Shown here: in pieces, positions 1 through 12,706 of the stretch
Layout of the letters: the number at the start of each line of letters is the position of its first letter
How positions within the stretch are numbered: position 1 is the stretch's first letter
Origin: Paramecium sonneborni
Lineage: Eukaryota > Ciliophora > Oligohymenophorea > Peniculida > Parameciidae
NCBI GenBank assembly: GCA_905182985.1
Contig: CAJJDN010000177.1
Span: 92,662-156,661, forward strand
Reading direction: 5' to 3'
Length of the DNA stretch: 64,000 bases
The notes under the pieces: model-generated
Databases searched by the model: none
What the model was told of the DNA's origin: nothing
The model's input: only the letters and a program-made list of their open reading frames with translations
Translations under genes and position numbers: made by a program

Positions 1-28
1 TACTAATTAGTATAAATTATTGTTGTAG

Positions 29-1299
29 TCAATTACTCAATAATAATTAGCTTTTAGCTCTTCCAGATCTTTACTTTAAGATAATTTTGATTGGTTTTGC
101 AGTCACATTTCCAATGTTTGATTATGATTCCTCTTTTTATAAGGAACTCTTTCGACAACTTGATTAGATATTTGATTTGGGTTTTTTGGTTGTAACCTTA
201 AGTGGAGTAGTGACTTATAACATTTTTAATAAACTCAATGTTGGAATGGCGTGACTTTCACTTAACCATCTATGATTTAAGATACCTTAGATTGTAATTC
301 TATTCCTATACTGAAATATTGATTTAAATAAGTCTAATAAATCATTGCTCACCTTTTGTGGTATTGTATATTTAAATACACTAATAGCTTAGATAAGTTC
401 TTCTTTATTTGAACCTCTAAATGGTAATTTACCAAAAACCAATGCATATAGAATGACTCCAATAGCCCAAACATCAGAAAGCTGAGATGCTGATTATCCA
501 GATATCAATTCAGGTGACATATATGGTAACGTACCCATTCGAATCCGATCTTTACCAATACATGCTATTCCAAAATCTACAATTTTTATCTATCTATGCA
601 TAGTGTAATTACTTAATTACTATTTGGAGATACAAGCAATACATTTTCTAATTTCAAATCTCTATGAATTAAATTCTTTTTATGACAGTAATCGATTCCC
701 TCTAAGATCTATTTCATATATATTCTAGCTTCAATTTCATCTAATCGTCCTTTCCTTCTTACTAATTCCAATAGAGATCCTCCTTGTAAATGTTCCATCA
801 CTAAAATACATTCATGATTCAACATTATATTTTAAATCAAATGAACTATATTCCTATGACTCAATTATTTCAATATCTGAGACTCTCTAAATAATAGATC
901 TATCTCATCTGCATTAAATCCATCCCCTTTTATTATTTTTATTGCCACATACACTTTTGTCTCTTTATGTTATCCTAACATTACTACACCCTATCCACCT
1001 TATCCTATTTGATCCAAAATTGTATATTCTTAGAATATTATATTCTAATCAAGTTCCTATCCATTCAATGTTGCCCATAATTTTGATTATTTTGGCTAAA
1101 ATCTTAAATCTTCTTAAAATATTTCTATCCCACTTGCATTAAATAATCGTAACTCTTTTGGACTTATCCTCCAAGCTAAACGAATCTATCTACAAATCTC
1201 CTTTATTGTAGAGTATTCGTTTATCATTACCTAAAATGGTGAATAATTTGGATGACATATAGTAATTGTTTTATATTGTTTTGATATGTGATCAACCAT
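29..1299 (-). CDS. CAMK-like Ser/Thr protein kinase with N-terminal ubiquitin/doublecortin-like region
   Basis: A 415-residue protein read with TAA/TAG as Gln. It starts at the ATG at 1299 and ends at the TGA at 29-31. One 23-nt intron (590-612) falls just before the DFG motif, and removing it makes the length divisible by three. The kinase domain (about residues 100-360) shows the glycine loop GQGGQGVV, the AIK lysine, [13 protein letters not shown] and a YMSPEL motif in place of APE, so it should be catalytically active. The first ~90 residues (motif [15 protein letters not shown], ending LWATLNGQEL) resemble a ubiquitin-fold or doublecortin-type domain. That resemblance is inference and would suit a DCLK/AMPK-like cytoskeletal kinase. 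The C-terminal tail is basic and Ser-rich. The gene is divergent from the PIH1 gene 57 bp away. Sure of the kinase; unsure of the subfamily. Confidence 0.85.
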
Positions 1300-1356
1300 T
1301 TCTCAATTATTATTATTATTATTATGAATTAAAATTAAGCATAACATATTTGGAAA

Positions 1357-2452
1357 ATGCTTGATGATATGGCTAACTCTGATCCTCAAGCCTATAAATA
1401 ATTTGTTCAAAAAAACATTCAAGCTGGTATTCAAGAAATATAAAATGAAAAACTAACTCAAATTCAAGAATAATCTATTCAACCACTATTTGCTTATTCT
1501 ATGAAAATTTGGGGCAATCTTTAAAAACTACCCATCAATGAATTAGAAAGCAAATTATTATTAAAACAAAATGAACTCAAATAAGAAAATTTCCTATTTG
1601 ATAAATTAGATAAAAGATCTAAATTTTATATCAATCTCTTACATCATTAAAGAGTCTTAGGAGCTTTCGATAAAAATGATAATCCAACAGATAATCCATC
1701 ATAATATAATTTAATACCTCTATCTATATCAGATGTTCAAATTGGAAAATCAACATCATTCAATAACAAAGTATATTTTTATGACATTGTTATCAATTCA
1801 GATGTTTTCAAAAAAGTATTATCATACTCATTCATTTTATTAGATTAATCGTCAAATACTATAATCAATTATTATTGATACATTATAGAAACGAATCGAA
1901 TTAGACAAAAACCCTAATAAATTTATTTACTTTAAATCATTTTACAAATTTGAAATTCCCTCCCTTAAAATCATTAATAAATAATATAAATATTGTGGAC
2001 CCAAAAAACCTATTAAAATACTCTTAGAACCATAAGCTGATAAAGAAGGAAAAAGAACTCCGGAAATATAAAATCCAATAGAAAATCTTTAATAAAATCT
2101 TAGCTTTACTAGATAAAATGAAACTTTGGATAATTTAATATTAAATCCTCAAAATTAAACACAAAAAACATCATAGAATAAAGTTTTGATTGAAGAAATC
2201 AATTCTAAAGATGAAATTGAAAAATATTAAGTTGTCCATGAAAAAGATAAGATAATTATCACTATAAATGTGAATGTTGAAAACTTCTAAGATATTGATC
2301 TTAATATTTCAAGTCAGGGATTAAAATTAACTACTGTAATGAATGAAAATATAGAATTAAATTTTGGATGTAAAGTAGATGATGAACATCCATCAGCTAA
2401 ATGGAATAAAAGATAGAAATAATTGAAAATAGTTGTAAATAAAATTTTATGA
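1357..2452 (+). CDS. PIH1-domain protein (axonemal dynein pre-assembly factor family)
   Basis: A 355-residue protein with one 28-nt intron (1816-1843); exons sum to whole codons. The N-terminal half has the PIH1 layout: a DP..Y..F..K..IQ.G start, then KFYINLLHH and a second conserved block VYFYDIVINSDVF. The C-terminal ~80 residues (INVNVENFQDIDLNISSQG onward, ending AKWNKRQKQLKIVV) form the CS/p23-like beta sandwich typical of PIH1D1-3 and kintoun. Known members act with HSP90 and R2TP in the cytoplasm to assemble dynein arms, which suits a ciliated cell. ATGs at 1357 and 1369 are both in frame; the first is used here. Paralogue identity (PIH1D1, D2 or D3) cannot be decided by eye. Confidence 0.85.
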
Positions 2453-2484
2453 ATTATACATCATCATCATCAACATCATCATCA

Positions 2485-2900
2485 TCATCCTGCAATTACT
2501 TAAGAACACAATTGTAAATGAACCTCTTGTTTTTAAGTAGTACATTTGAGATCTCCTATGACATCTAATGGATTTGGTACCATTGATTCACACATCAATA
2601 TCTACCATAAACACAAATATTTGATTACAATTTTTTGATTGCAATATTTTTCTAAATCTGATTTTATATTTGCTATGCTTGTTGTACCTGGTAATTTAAG
2701 TTACAAGATACGAGTTTATTCATCAACTTTTGTATTTTTTACATTTGCTAATTCTTATAATGCTTTAAGAAACTGTTGTCTATCCTATTGAGCAGTTGAA
2801 TTGTATATTTAGAGATTCACAGTAATTTCTTCTCCTCTCACTAAATAAATATTCGAAGAATACACGTATTCTTAAGTAAAGCTTCTTGATATTTATGCAT
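2485..2900 (-). CDS. Small hypothetical protein (about 130 aa)
   Basis: Read on the minus strand from ATG 2900, with a 23-nt intron after codon 12 (GTATTC...TTTAG) that restores a frame open to the TGA at 2485-2487. The protein begins MHKYQEALLKNTLRGEEITV and is mixed hydrophilic with a short LPGTTSIANIKSDLEKYC stretch. No family was recognised. It is tail-to-tail with the PIH1 gene, 32 bp apart. Just past its stop lies a run of ATG/ATC trinucleotides (about 2455-2490) that would encode poly-Asp in the next frame. An unseen intron could add an acidic tail, so the 3' end is less certain than the middle. Confidence 0.6.
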
Positions 2901-3152
2901 TTATAATTATTATAGATTTATAGTTCACTTTTTTTTTATTTTTCTGGATTCCCTTCTCAAACAAGTGTTTAGATCCTTTAATAAATATCTAATCTGTTTT
3001 TGAATCGTTTCATCATCACTTTCCTGAAATTACCCTTTTTTCTTATTTTTATCACAGTTGTAGTGCCTCTTAATTTTAAAGATAGTATCGGGGTATGTAG
3101 GTATATCCATAATATATAAAAATCAGATAATAATTTAAATAGTTTAAAAATT

Positions 3153-5262
3153 ATGGAAGAGAAGAATGCAGCAGATGGGTAAAATATCAATATTAATTAA
3201 GTTCTGAGTAAGTGGTCATTTTTGAAGAAAAAATTACTAAAGTTAATGGTGAAGTGGCAATAAAAAGATATTAAAGAGGCAAGTTTTTAGGAAAGGGTGG
3301 TTTTGCAAAGTGTTATGAAGCAACGAATTTAGAGACAAAGAAAGTTTTGGCTGCGAAGATAATAGCTAAAAGTAGTTTAACTAAGAATCGAGCTCGTTAG
3401 AAGGTAATAATGTAATGTAATAAATTAGCTTATTTCTGAAATAAAAATTCATAAAAGTTTACAAAATACAAACATAGTGTAATTTGAACATGTTTTTGAG
3501 GATCATGAGAATGTTTACATTTTACTAGAGTTATGTTCTAATTAAGTAATAATAAAACATTTAAATTAGACTTTGAATGAGTTAATAAAACGTCGTAAAA
3601 GACTTACGGAGATAGAAGTTTAATGTTATGTTGCATAGATAATCAATGCGCTAAAATATTTACATGCCAGTAATGTGATTCATAGAGAGTACATATAGAA
3701 ATATAAATAAAAGTCTTAAACTGGGTAATTTATTCTTGAATAAATCAATGGAATTGAAATTAGGAGATTTTGGATTGGCAACAAAGTTAGAATTTGAAGG
3801 AGAGAAGAAAAGAACTATATGTGGAACACCAAATTATATAGCTCCAGAAGTATTGGATGGTAAAGTGGGTCACTCATTTGAAGTGGATGTATGGTCATTG
3901 GGAGTTATAATATACGCAATGTTAATAGGAAAACCTCCATTTGAAACTCCAGATGTTAAAACAACATACAGAAAAATTAGATTGAATTCATATACATTTC
4001 CTGAACATGTTTTAATATCAGACGCAGCTAAAAACCTTATAACTAGAATATTAAATTTAGATCCTGTTAAAAGACCAACTCTTGATGAAATAATGTCTCA
4101 TCCTTTTATGAATACAGGTGGTTCTATTCCTAAAACACTGCCATTATCTACTCTTGCTTGTCCTCCTTCAGCTTCTTATAATAAATAGTTTTAACCATCC
4201 ACTAATTCAAGCAGTCTCAAAATGTCATAAAATGCTATGCCTTAAAGATTAACTGAAACTACTCCAAATAATTAGAAAAACTAATAAAGACCAGGTAATG
4301 GTTCATCTGATCGTTTTCCATGTATTCATTTATCTTTATTCTCACAGTACAAAAACCTAGTTCAAGTGGAAATATCTTGGAAGACAACTTTGGATCTAGT
4401 GGATTAAATAATGCTTAAAATGCTGGTTATGGAGGATCTTAAAGACCTTAATCACAAAAACCAAATGATATTAGAAGTAGTTAAAGTTAAAAGACTCTTA
4501 CTACACCTTTTGGTGGTACTGGAATGTAAGGAACTCATTCTGTTAATAATCTTGGATAATAAAGATAAACTTAATAAAAATAAGAAATCTATGTTAAAAA
4601 ATGGGTTGATTATTCTAGTAAATATGGATTAGGATATCTATTAAGTAATGGAGCTACTGGAGTCTTTTTCAATGATTCTACTAAAATTATTTTAGATACT
4701 AAAACATTATAATTTGAATACATGGAAAGAAGAGGAACTGATAGATAAGATATTTGTGAATCTCATAATCTTAATGAATATCCTAGAGAACTTTAAAAAA
4801 AAGTTACTCTACTTTAACATTTTAGAAGCTATCTTGAAGGAGAATAAAATAGATAAGATATGCCATTTGAAGAATATGATAATAAATAAGTTGTCTATGT
4901 GAAAAAATGGATGAAAACTAGACATGCTATTATGTTTAGATTATCAAATAAAATTGTCTAAGTAATTAATCTATATATATATTTTTAGGTTAATTTTACT
5001 GACAAAACTGAAATTATCTTATCTTCCGAACACAAAATGGTTACTTATGTTAACAAAACTGGAGAAAGAAGTCATTATCCTTTAGCTACCGCTCTTGATA
5101 GTTAAAATACTGAAATGGCTAAAAGACTTAAGGTAAATATTTTCATTTAACTCCATTAAGTATACTAAAGAAATCTTGACACACATGCTTAATGGTGGTC
5201 ATAATGGAGAATAAAAACCTAACTAAATGACTGGAACCAATTGGTAAAACTCTGGACCTTGA
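3153..5262 (+). CDS. PLK: Polo-like kinase with two polo boxes
   Basis: A 643-residue protein in eight exons with seven introns of 23-28 nt; the spliced length is an exact codon multiple. The kinase domain (about residues 35-300) has [33 protein letters not shown], the activation segment [15 protein letters not shown] with a conserved Thr, and DVWSLGV. The [14 protein letters not shown] signature is typical of PLKs. The C-terminus carries both polo boxes: PB1 starts [20 protein letters not shown] and PB2 starts [19 protein letters not shown], with phosphopeptide-binding His/Lys candidates near KMVTYV. Between them is a Gln/Ser-rich linker. PLKs act at centrosomes, basal bodies and the mitotic spindle. 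The full length and both boxes make this a canonical PLK1-type enzyme. Confidence 0.95.
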
Positions 5263-5899
5263 AAAAAATTATTTACACATCAATAAATAAGTGCATTTCC
5301 AAAAAATCAATTCTTTCTCCCCTTTAATCAATTTTATTTTATTTCTCAAAATTATTCAATCCAGTCATTATGAAAATTATCTCCCTTTTTTAATATTTTC
5401 ATTAATTATATTTCAACATAGAATTTTATTAACAAGTCAATTATCAATATATCCATTTTTTGCAAAAAGTTATGATTATATAGATATTAATTTTATAATA
5501 ATTTTGATTTGTATCTAAAGAACAAATCAAAAAATTTTTAATTTCTCAAAAAATATTAAAGCAAAAGAGTGAGAATATTTAAAGATTCTTATCTTTTTCA
5601 TATCAGGGAATATAAAGAATTGAAAAAAATTTTGGTTAAAGTTAAAGCTCCAAAATTAGAGTTAAAATTTGACAGGGATACAATTAAAATGATGATTATA
5701 TGATAAAGAATGAGCAATTATATATTTTTGCTATGTATAATTATTGATGTAGAAAGATTTGTAAGTTTAACCTTTGAGAATATAGTTATTTATCTATTTA
5801 TAGAAAACATATAATAATCAATAAAATTAGAAAGATTGAAAGCATTTAGGATCTCAATGAATCGTTGAAATTTATTTTTTATTTTTATTATTATTTATA
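5263..5899. other. Intergenic, no supported gene
   Basis: About 640 bp between the polo-like kinase stop and the first SNARE start. Very AT-rich, with TGA stops scattered in all frames read with the ciliate code and no recognisable protein motif on either strand. A short minus-strand reading near 5370 shows no conserved features and was not called. Confidence 0.5.
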
Positions 5900-6573
5900 A
5901 TGTCTTAAGTGATATTTTAATAAAATGAGATTGCTTATTTAAGGCTGATAGATGAATTTAATACTGCTTATTAATAATATTCTCTTACTTAATCTAAAGT
6001 GGGTACATTAGAGAAGTTAAAATCAAAGTTACAATAAGCAGAATAGAAAGTATAAATAGTTATCTATGATTTAGTTGAAATTTATGTAAATCGAATTTAA
6101 ATCATGTGAATCTACTTTAAAAGCTGAATTAACACCAAAAATGAAGCAACATTAAATGAGCTATGTAAACTCTTAGTAAAAATTAAAATCTATTGAATAA
6201 TCAAAAATTTAAGAGCAGATTTAACCATCCTTCGATTTAGACACCAGAAAGAGAATAGAAAATAATACTAATTAATTAGAATCACAAACCAATCAATTAG
6301 AAAATTATAACAAAACATTAACAAATACTGTTGAATTGTAGGATGGAATAATGGGCGATCTTAAAAAATAAAAGGAAAAACTATTGGCTGCTCATGAAGA
6401 TGTATCATAAAGTTGAAATTATTAAGACAAATGTAATTCGTTCTGATGTTAAAGAGACTGGAAGATATGTTAGACTTATGTCGAACAGAGAGCTTTTCAG
6501 CAAAATGATTAAATTAGGATTGATTGGTGTCTTAGCAATTGGGAATATACTTTTGATATACTATAAAATATGA
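5900..6573 (+). CDS. Vti1-type Qb-SNARE (first of a tandem pair)
   Basis: A 207-residue protein; two 25-nt introns give an exact codon length. It has an N-terminal helical region (QQNEIAYLRLIDEFN...) suggesting an Habc bundle. A SNARE heptad motif follows (RIENNTNQLESQTNQLENYN, continuing DGIMGDLKKQKEKLLAAHED), and a single C-terminal membrane anchor (LGLIGVLAIGNILLIYY) ends the protein. The layout fits Vti1/GOSR Qb-SNAREs of the Golgi-endosome route. The second intron, inside the motif after 'AHED', sits at the same place as in the next gene, which marks the two as duplicates. The subfamily is inferred from layout; no zero-layer residue was assigned. Confidence 0.82.
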
Positions 6574-6585
6574 TTAATTAAATTA

Positions 6586-7282
6586 ATGGCTTCAAATGTG
6601 TATCAATAGAATGAAATTAACTTCAATAAAAAAGTCGAGGAGTTTAATAAGCTATATCAATAATATTCCATGACCTAGAGCAAATAAATCATACTAGAAA
6701 AAATGAAACTAACACATGTTTAGGCTGAATAATAAGTAATTCAAATCATCAATGCATTCTTTAGTTTAAATTCATGGAAATCGAATACAGTTCTTTCAAC
6801 GAATAGAATAAATAGGAATTTGCATAAAAAATTAGATAAAGTAAGATGCTTTATACAGAGTGCCAAAAAAAATTAAGAGATTTGTAATAAGATATTGATA
6901 AGCAACCATAATCTCATCATAGCAATATTATTAAAAAAACATAACCATCATAAATAAGTGGATTGAATTCGGATTTGCACTCCTAAGTTAAACAATTACA
7001 TCAATTGGATTCTAGATTACTTGAAGCAGAAGACACGTAGATCAGTATTTTAGATAATCTTCGTAGTTAGAAGGAGAAATTATTGAAGGCTATCGAAGAT
7101 GTAATAACATTGTTGTTTATCATAAATAGACTAAGGAAATCTAGAGTGGAGTAAAAATGACTTAGAGACATGCAACCATGATTAAGAATAGAGAATCTTA
7201 CAATAAAGGGATATTGATGACTTTGGTTTGCATATTAACAATTGGAAATATACTTATTATATACTATAAATTTGTTCATTGA
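6586..7282 (+). CDS. Vti1-type Qb-SNARE (second of a tandem pair)
   Basis: A 212-residue protein starting 12 bp after the stop of its paralogue. Two 29-nt introns; exact codon length. Same plan as its neighbour: N-terminal helices (VEEFNKLYQQYSMTQSKQII), SNARE helix (LHSQVKQLHQLDSRLLEAED, then LDNLRSQKEKLLKAIED) and C-terminal anchor (MTLVCILTIGNILIIYYKF). The final intron is at the homologous position (AIED|TKE against AHED|TNV). The pair has diverged well in the N-terminal half and is more alike around the SNARE motif and anchor. Probably an integral SNARE of an endosomal or Golgi compartment. Confidence 0.82.
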
Positions 7283-7284
7283 AA

Positions 7285-8181
7285 ATGCATGAATTAAATA
7301 TTAAATTTATGATATTAAGCACAATTTTCATTTTATTTTATATCAATGAAGCTTTAACAACATGTTCAGGTATGATTAAAAAATGATTTATAAAGATATA
7401 ATACCAAACTCTATCACCAGAAACCTTAAACCTGCTTAATCCTAATGTGATAACACAATGATGTTGAATCTATCCTTTATTGATTATCCATTAACTTTTG
7501 ATATAATAAAAAAAGAACATACAATTTACACAATTGCTGCAATTTCAACTCTCTCTGCATCCGACATGCAGAACAATCTTAATGGTATTAAATCTAAAAA
7601 TATCATTTTAAGCTTATACTGCAACTAGTTTTGAGTTTCGATCCCCTTCTGAACATTAATTAGATGGAGTTCAATATGATTTGGAGATGCTTATTCATCA
7701 TCAATTAAATGAAGGATTAACTTCAGATTCTCAAATGGCCATTGTATCCATTCTTTTTAAAATTGATAAAAAATAATCATAAACCTTTTTTGACGACTAC
7801 TATTTCAAAATTTTGAAATACTAAAACATTACAACTCTCACTATAAATTTTAATAATTCCCTTGGTTATTAGATATCTTCAAATCCAACATTTTATACTT
7901 ATATGGGCAGATTCAATTCTCATTTGTTAGATTGTGAATAATTGGTTCAATGGTATGTATTAGATACTCCACTTCCAATAACTTAACAACAAGTTAATCA
8001 ATTCAATTATTTCTTCAATAGAAATCAAACAAAATCAGAAAACAACACTAAAGAAAAAATGACTGAAGTGATTGAACTTTTGAAGTTGAAAGGAAAATAT
8101 TGTGATAGCCATTTAGCCCGTGATTTTAGTCTGTTTTTAGGCTATTGTATTATGATATTTATGATTTATAAATCAATTTGA
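7285..8181 (+). CDS. Alpha-carbonic anhydrase-like membrane protein lacking the zinc ligands
   Basis: A 280-residue protein starting 2 bp after the previous stop; introns of 26 and 28 nt give an exact codon length. The N-terminus is a signal peptide (FMILSTIFILFYINEAL). The alpha-CA core is recognisable at SFEFRSPSEHQLDG, DLEMLIHH and MGRFNSHLLDCEQLVQWYVL followed by PITQQQVNQF. In active enzymes the first block is FHFHW with two zinc His, the second E-x-H with the third, and the late loop TTPPC. Here these are FEFR, EML and SHLLDC, so all three zinc His and the Thr of the active site are absent. A C-terminal hydrophobic stretch (FSLFLGYCIMIFMIY) suggests a membrane anchor. Best read as a secreted or surface carbonic-anhydrase-related, probably non-catalytic protein. 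Confidence 0.8.
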
Positions 8182-8206
8182 CATTAAGTTTTTAATTTAA
8201 ATTAAA

Positions 8207-8924
8207 TCAGTACTTTATGAGGTGCATAGTATTTGAAATACCATATATGTTCATTATTGATTTTTTAAATTTCCTTGGACTAACATAATTAGATGCTGGT
8301 TATGTAATTGCTTTCTAAGGTGATAGCATTTCTAATTAACTCAAATTTCTATTAATCTTTTTAGGAAAGAGAGGTTGATCAATAGTAATTGATTTATTGA
8401 AGGGAAACAATTTTGTATGCACTTTAGCTTTAGGAGATGGTAACAGTGGCATATTAACTTTCTTTGGTTGATTGGCAAGATCAACTTATTAAACTGTCAC
8501 TTTTGGTTTAAATGTTGATAAAATACGTAACAAATTTACTTAGTCTTTGAAGCCTAATTTGATAAGATATCATTTTTTTACACTATTTTAAAGAAAGAAT
8601 GCGCTTAGATTGACTTTGTGAATTCCCATGTTTGAGTCTTAAAAAAACAATCCTGGCTAAATTCTAATTCCTATGTTAAGGATTATCTATTTTAACTAAT
8701 TGCATCCATTCTTTAGTTGATTTAAAATATCCAAATTCATCTCCTTCACAAGATTTTCTACGATTAATAGTTTTAGGTGTTTCTAAAGGTCCAGATGCAT
8801 GATTCTTAATTGCATTTCTTCTGAGATATCGTCCTCGAGTGTTTATAAATTTATGAATTAACAAAGGGATTGCTCTTGGTAAGGATTTAGATCTAAAATG
8901 ACATCTTTTCAATTATTTTAGCAT
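8207..8924 (-). CDS. Hypothetical basic protein (229 aa)
   Basis: Minus-strand gene with one 28-nt intron (GTAAAAAAATGATATC...ATTAG in gene sense); exact codon length from ATG 8924 to TGA 8207-8209. The product is rich in Lys, Arg, Pro and Ser (for example LPRAIPLLIHKFINTRGRYL and LLPSPKAKVHTKLFPFNKS). It has no membrane segment, signal peptide or motif I recognise. It is tail-to-tail with the carbonic anhydrase homologue, 25 bp away. The consistent frame across the intron supports a real gene; its function is unknown. Confidence 0.7.
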
Positions 8925-9151
8925 GAACAGTAATTTCAATAAGAGTTTTATAATAAATAATTTACATTTGTATATAGAAAAAATGTTCTGATAATAGTAG
9001 TGATAAACAATATGTATAAAGTAGAAATTGAATTTCTTAATATTTTGAAATATGATATAAAATGAGAATTGTTGATTTGAATAGTAATTCAGTTTAGTTT
9101 AATTGAATAATGTATAAATATTTTAAGAAAATAGAATATCTATATAGGTGT

Positions 9152-9849
9152 ATGAATAAATAACATCCTCTTTGGGGTTCATAAATAGGTGTTGCACATG
9201 GTGGTGTAATAGGGTATTCAAATTGCGAACCAAATTATGATAAGACAAAGATTCACATATATGAAGTTCATTATAAAAAGGAAGAATCTGGATTAAGATG
9301 TGACATTTTTATGGGATATAAGTAAGTTAAGATATATTGAGATTAGATATTAATGTGTAGAATTTGCAAGAAGGTTTTTTGTTTTGAATTATAAAACTAT
9401 GTTTACAGATGTATAGAAGGCACCTGATATTTGGAATTTGGAAACTGTAGAAGATTTAACAAAAGATAGTGGTACCTTTCCATTTGTTGGATTCAAATAA
9501 GGAGGAACAGAGTAAAAATTTGAATTGAAAAGTTAGAGCACCGAAATTTGGAGATTTAGTACTAGCACCTTAAAGTGAACATTAACCTTGGGGTCATGTA
9601 GCTGTTGTTGTAGGAGTTGGTGATGGATATATAGATTTAGCTGAATAAAATTATGAAGATGCTGGTTGGATTGCATAAACATATTCTAGAAGAGTCAAGT
9701 TAGAATGCAAAGATGGGAATTATTTTATCACCTACATTCGAATTGGGTATGTATTTAATATAAGAATAAAAAGATTTGAGGATTAATTCAATGAGTCTTG
9801 GGATAAGGATGAGACAATAATTGGTTGGAAAAGAATAATATTTAATTGA
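9152..9849 (+). CDS. CHAP-domain amidase, glutathionylspermidine amidase-like
   Basis: A 215-residue protein with two 25-nt introns and an exact codon length. Starts MNKQHPLWGSQIGVAHGGV. A cysteine in the QCVEFARRF block is the expected nucleophile (it spans the first splice junction). PKFGDLVLAP, PWGHVAVVVGV, DLAEQNYEDAGW and YSRRV match the CHAP amidase fold, including the His of GHVAVV. The order resembles the amidase half of bacterial and protist glutathionylspermidine synthetase/amidase, ending KDETIIGWKRI. Such enzymes hydrolyse the spermidine amide bond of glutathionylspermidine; the exact substrate here is inference. A synthetase domain is absent. Confidence 0.8.
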
Positions 9850-9890
9850 ATGTATTTTATCATACGTATTATTTAATTTTAATATCTAAT

Positions 9891-11011
<1,121 letters not shown>

Positions 11012-11174
11012 ATTTATTGAGATTTATATTAAATATAATATTCATATTTATTCAATTTATATTTTAAAATTTATTAAATTCTTTCATAATAATTACTGAT
11101 TCAAACTATGTTATCATATAATAGATTGATCTAAAATTAAAAAATAAAATAATTAATAAAGAGATAAATTTAAT

Positions 11175-11438
11175 ATGACTAAATAAAAACACCTAACAGT
11201 TTATCTAGGATCTGATAAATAAAAATAAGACATTGATCTTAAAAAATCTATACTAGAGGTAGAAAGAAAATTGTACAAGGTCAGGAAAATTAAAATTGAA
11301 TGTTCAACTGAATTTATTTTTTTTAGAGAATTAATATTTATTAAAATTATAGTTTATATATTTAATTTAATTTTAATTAAAATTATTTATTATCGGTTTA
11401 TAATTATAATGCTAGAAATTATATTATTATAACGATGA
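11175..11438 (+). CDS. Possible small protein, weak support
   Basis: Ciliate-code ORF of 87 codons between MDH and the next gene. The first ~40 residues (KQKHLTVYLGSDKQKQDIDL, then SILEVERKLYKVRK) look like normal coding composition. The rest is AT-driven Ile/Leu/Tyr/Phe sequence typical of read-through into non-coding DNA. It could be a short gene with an unrecognised intron or a chance ORF. Confidence 0.25.
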
Positions 11439-11463
11439 GTTTTTTAATAAATAAATTTAAAGT

Positions 11464-12656
11464 ATGAGTTATTTTATAAAGTCTTAAGATAGAGTAGAAT
11501 AATATGAACAATAATCAATATATGAAGAATAGTTGATTGATATAAATGAAGAATTAGAAATTCACAATTAAGGCTAAAATTAGGATTACATTAAATTATT
11601 ATATTTATGCTAGCTTGAAGAATTAAATCAAAAAGAGGCTGAGAAAAAGGAGGATTAATATTATGAGAAATAGGCAGTTTTAAGATATTAAAATCAAATA
11701 AAGAAAAAAAGAAAATAAAATTCAGAAGAATGTATCTAGATAGTTTCTTATCAAGAAGGGGATGAAGAGTAAAATCAAAAAAAAAAAAAAAGAAAAGTAA
11801 GAAGAATTTTAAAAAGTAGGAAACATAAATAAAGCTCTGTCATCTAGACAACTCTAAAATTCTAGTCACATTCATTTAAAATATTAAGGGAGTTTAAGGT
11901 TTTGCAATATACGCTAAAGAATTTATAAAACATTGCTAGACAGCTCTTCAGTAAAGAAATAAAACAATTGAAGAAGAATATCAAAAAAACAGAAAATATT
12001 ATGAAAAATAATTAGAGAATTTTACCAAAAGAAATTTTACTAAAACGGTTAAAATTATGAGATAAAATATATTTAATATTTTATTTAAGTTATTGTGGAT
12101 TTAAAATAAAGATAAAGAAAAAATTAAGTAATTATTAATTGATTGTTTCATTGAGAAAAAATTAAAATGGTTTGATCTTCTTGATTTATCAAAAAAAAAA
12201 ATTGAAAATATTCAAAAAATGCTCTATTAAATAAGAGAAATCATCAAAGAAGAATAATTTCTCCAGAAGAATTACTAGTATTTAAGTGATATAAAATATT
12301 TAAAATATGATTTTATAGAATTAGCTAATAATTTAACTCAAATTTATTATGGTTTGTTGATTTATGTTGTAAATTAGAATTATGGACCAATAATTGAAAA
12401 TGTATTTTAAGTTTTAAAAAGTATTTGCTAAATGAAAGAAGAAAGAAAATATTAAAAATTGTAAATAAATTTTACTAAAAAAAATATAAATGATCTTATA
12501 AATTAGGGTGCCAAAGTGGAAATAATAGTTGTAATTAAGATGGGTTTTGAAGATTGTACATCTTGGTTAGATTAAAAATAACAAGTAGGAATTGAAGAAA
12601 AATAGATATATTAGATAATATTAGAATTATAGTAATAATTCAATTTATAAGTATGA
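11464..12656 (+). CDS. Hypothetical helical protein (387 aa)
   Basis: ATG 11464, TGA 12654-12656. A 29-nt intron that consists largely of a 15-A run (GTAAAATC-A15-GAAAAG, about 11770-11798) is needed to join two frames and gives an exact codon length. The N-terminal third is acidic and Gln-rich (DINEELEIHNQGQNQDYI). The C-terminal two thirds are helical (for example GFAIYAKEFIKHCQTALQQ and YDFIELANNLTQIYYGLLIY). No domain recognised. Because the frame switch sits on a long homopolymer, a base-count error there is an alternative to splicing. The gene converges on the coiled-coil gene at 12707. Confidence 0.6.
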
Positions 12657-12706
12657 AAGAAAAAAAATACGAAATTGAATTATTCTAAAAAATAAATAGG
12701 ATACTA

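Noticed and set aside
2461..2490. ATC/ATG trinucleotide run as a microsatellite or His/Asp tract
   Set aside because: Short, imperfect and between two convergent stops; nothing shows that it is translated.
3736..4188. Isolated 150-aa kinase fragment
   Set aside because: It is only the middle exon of the polo-like kinase; introns and recoded stops explain the apparent ends.
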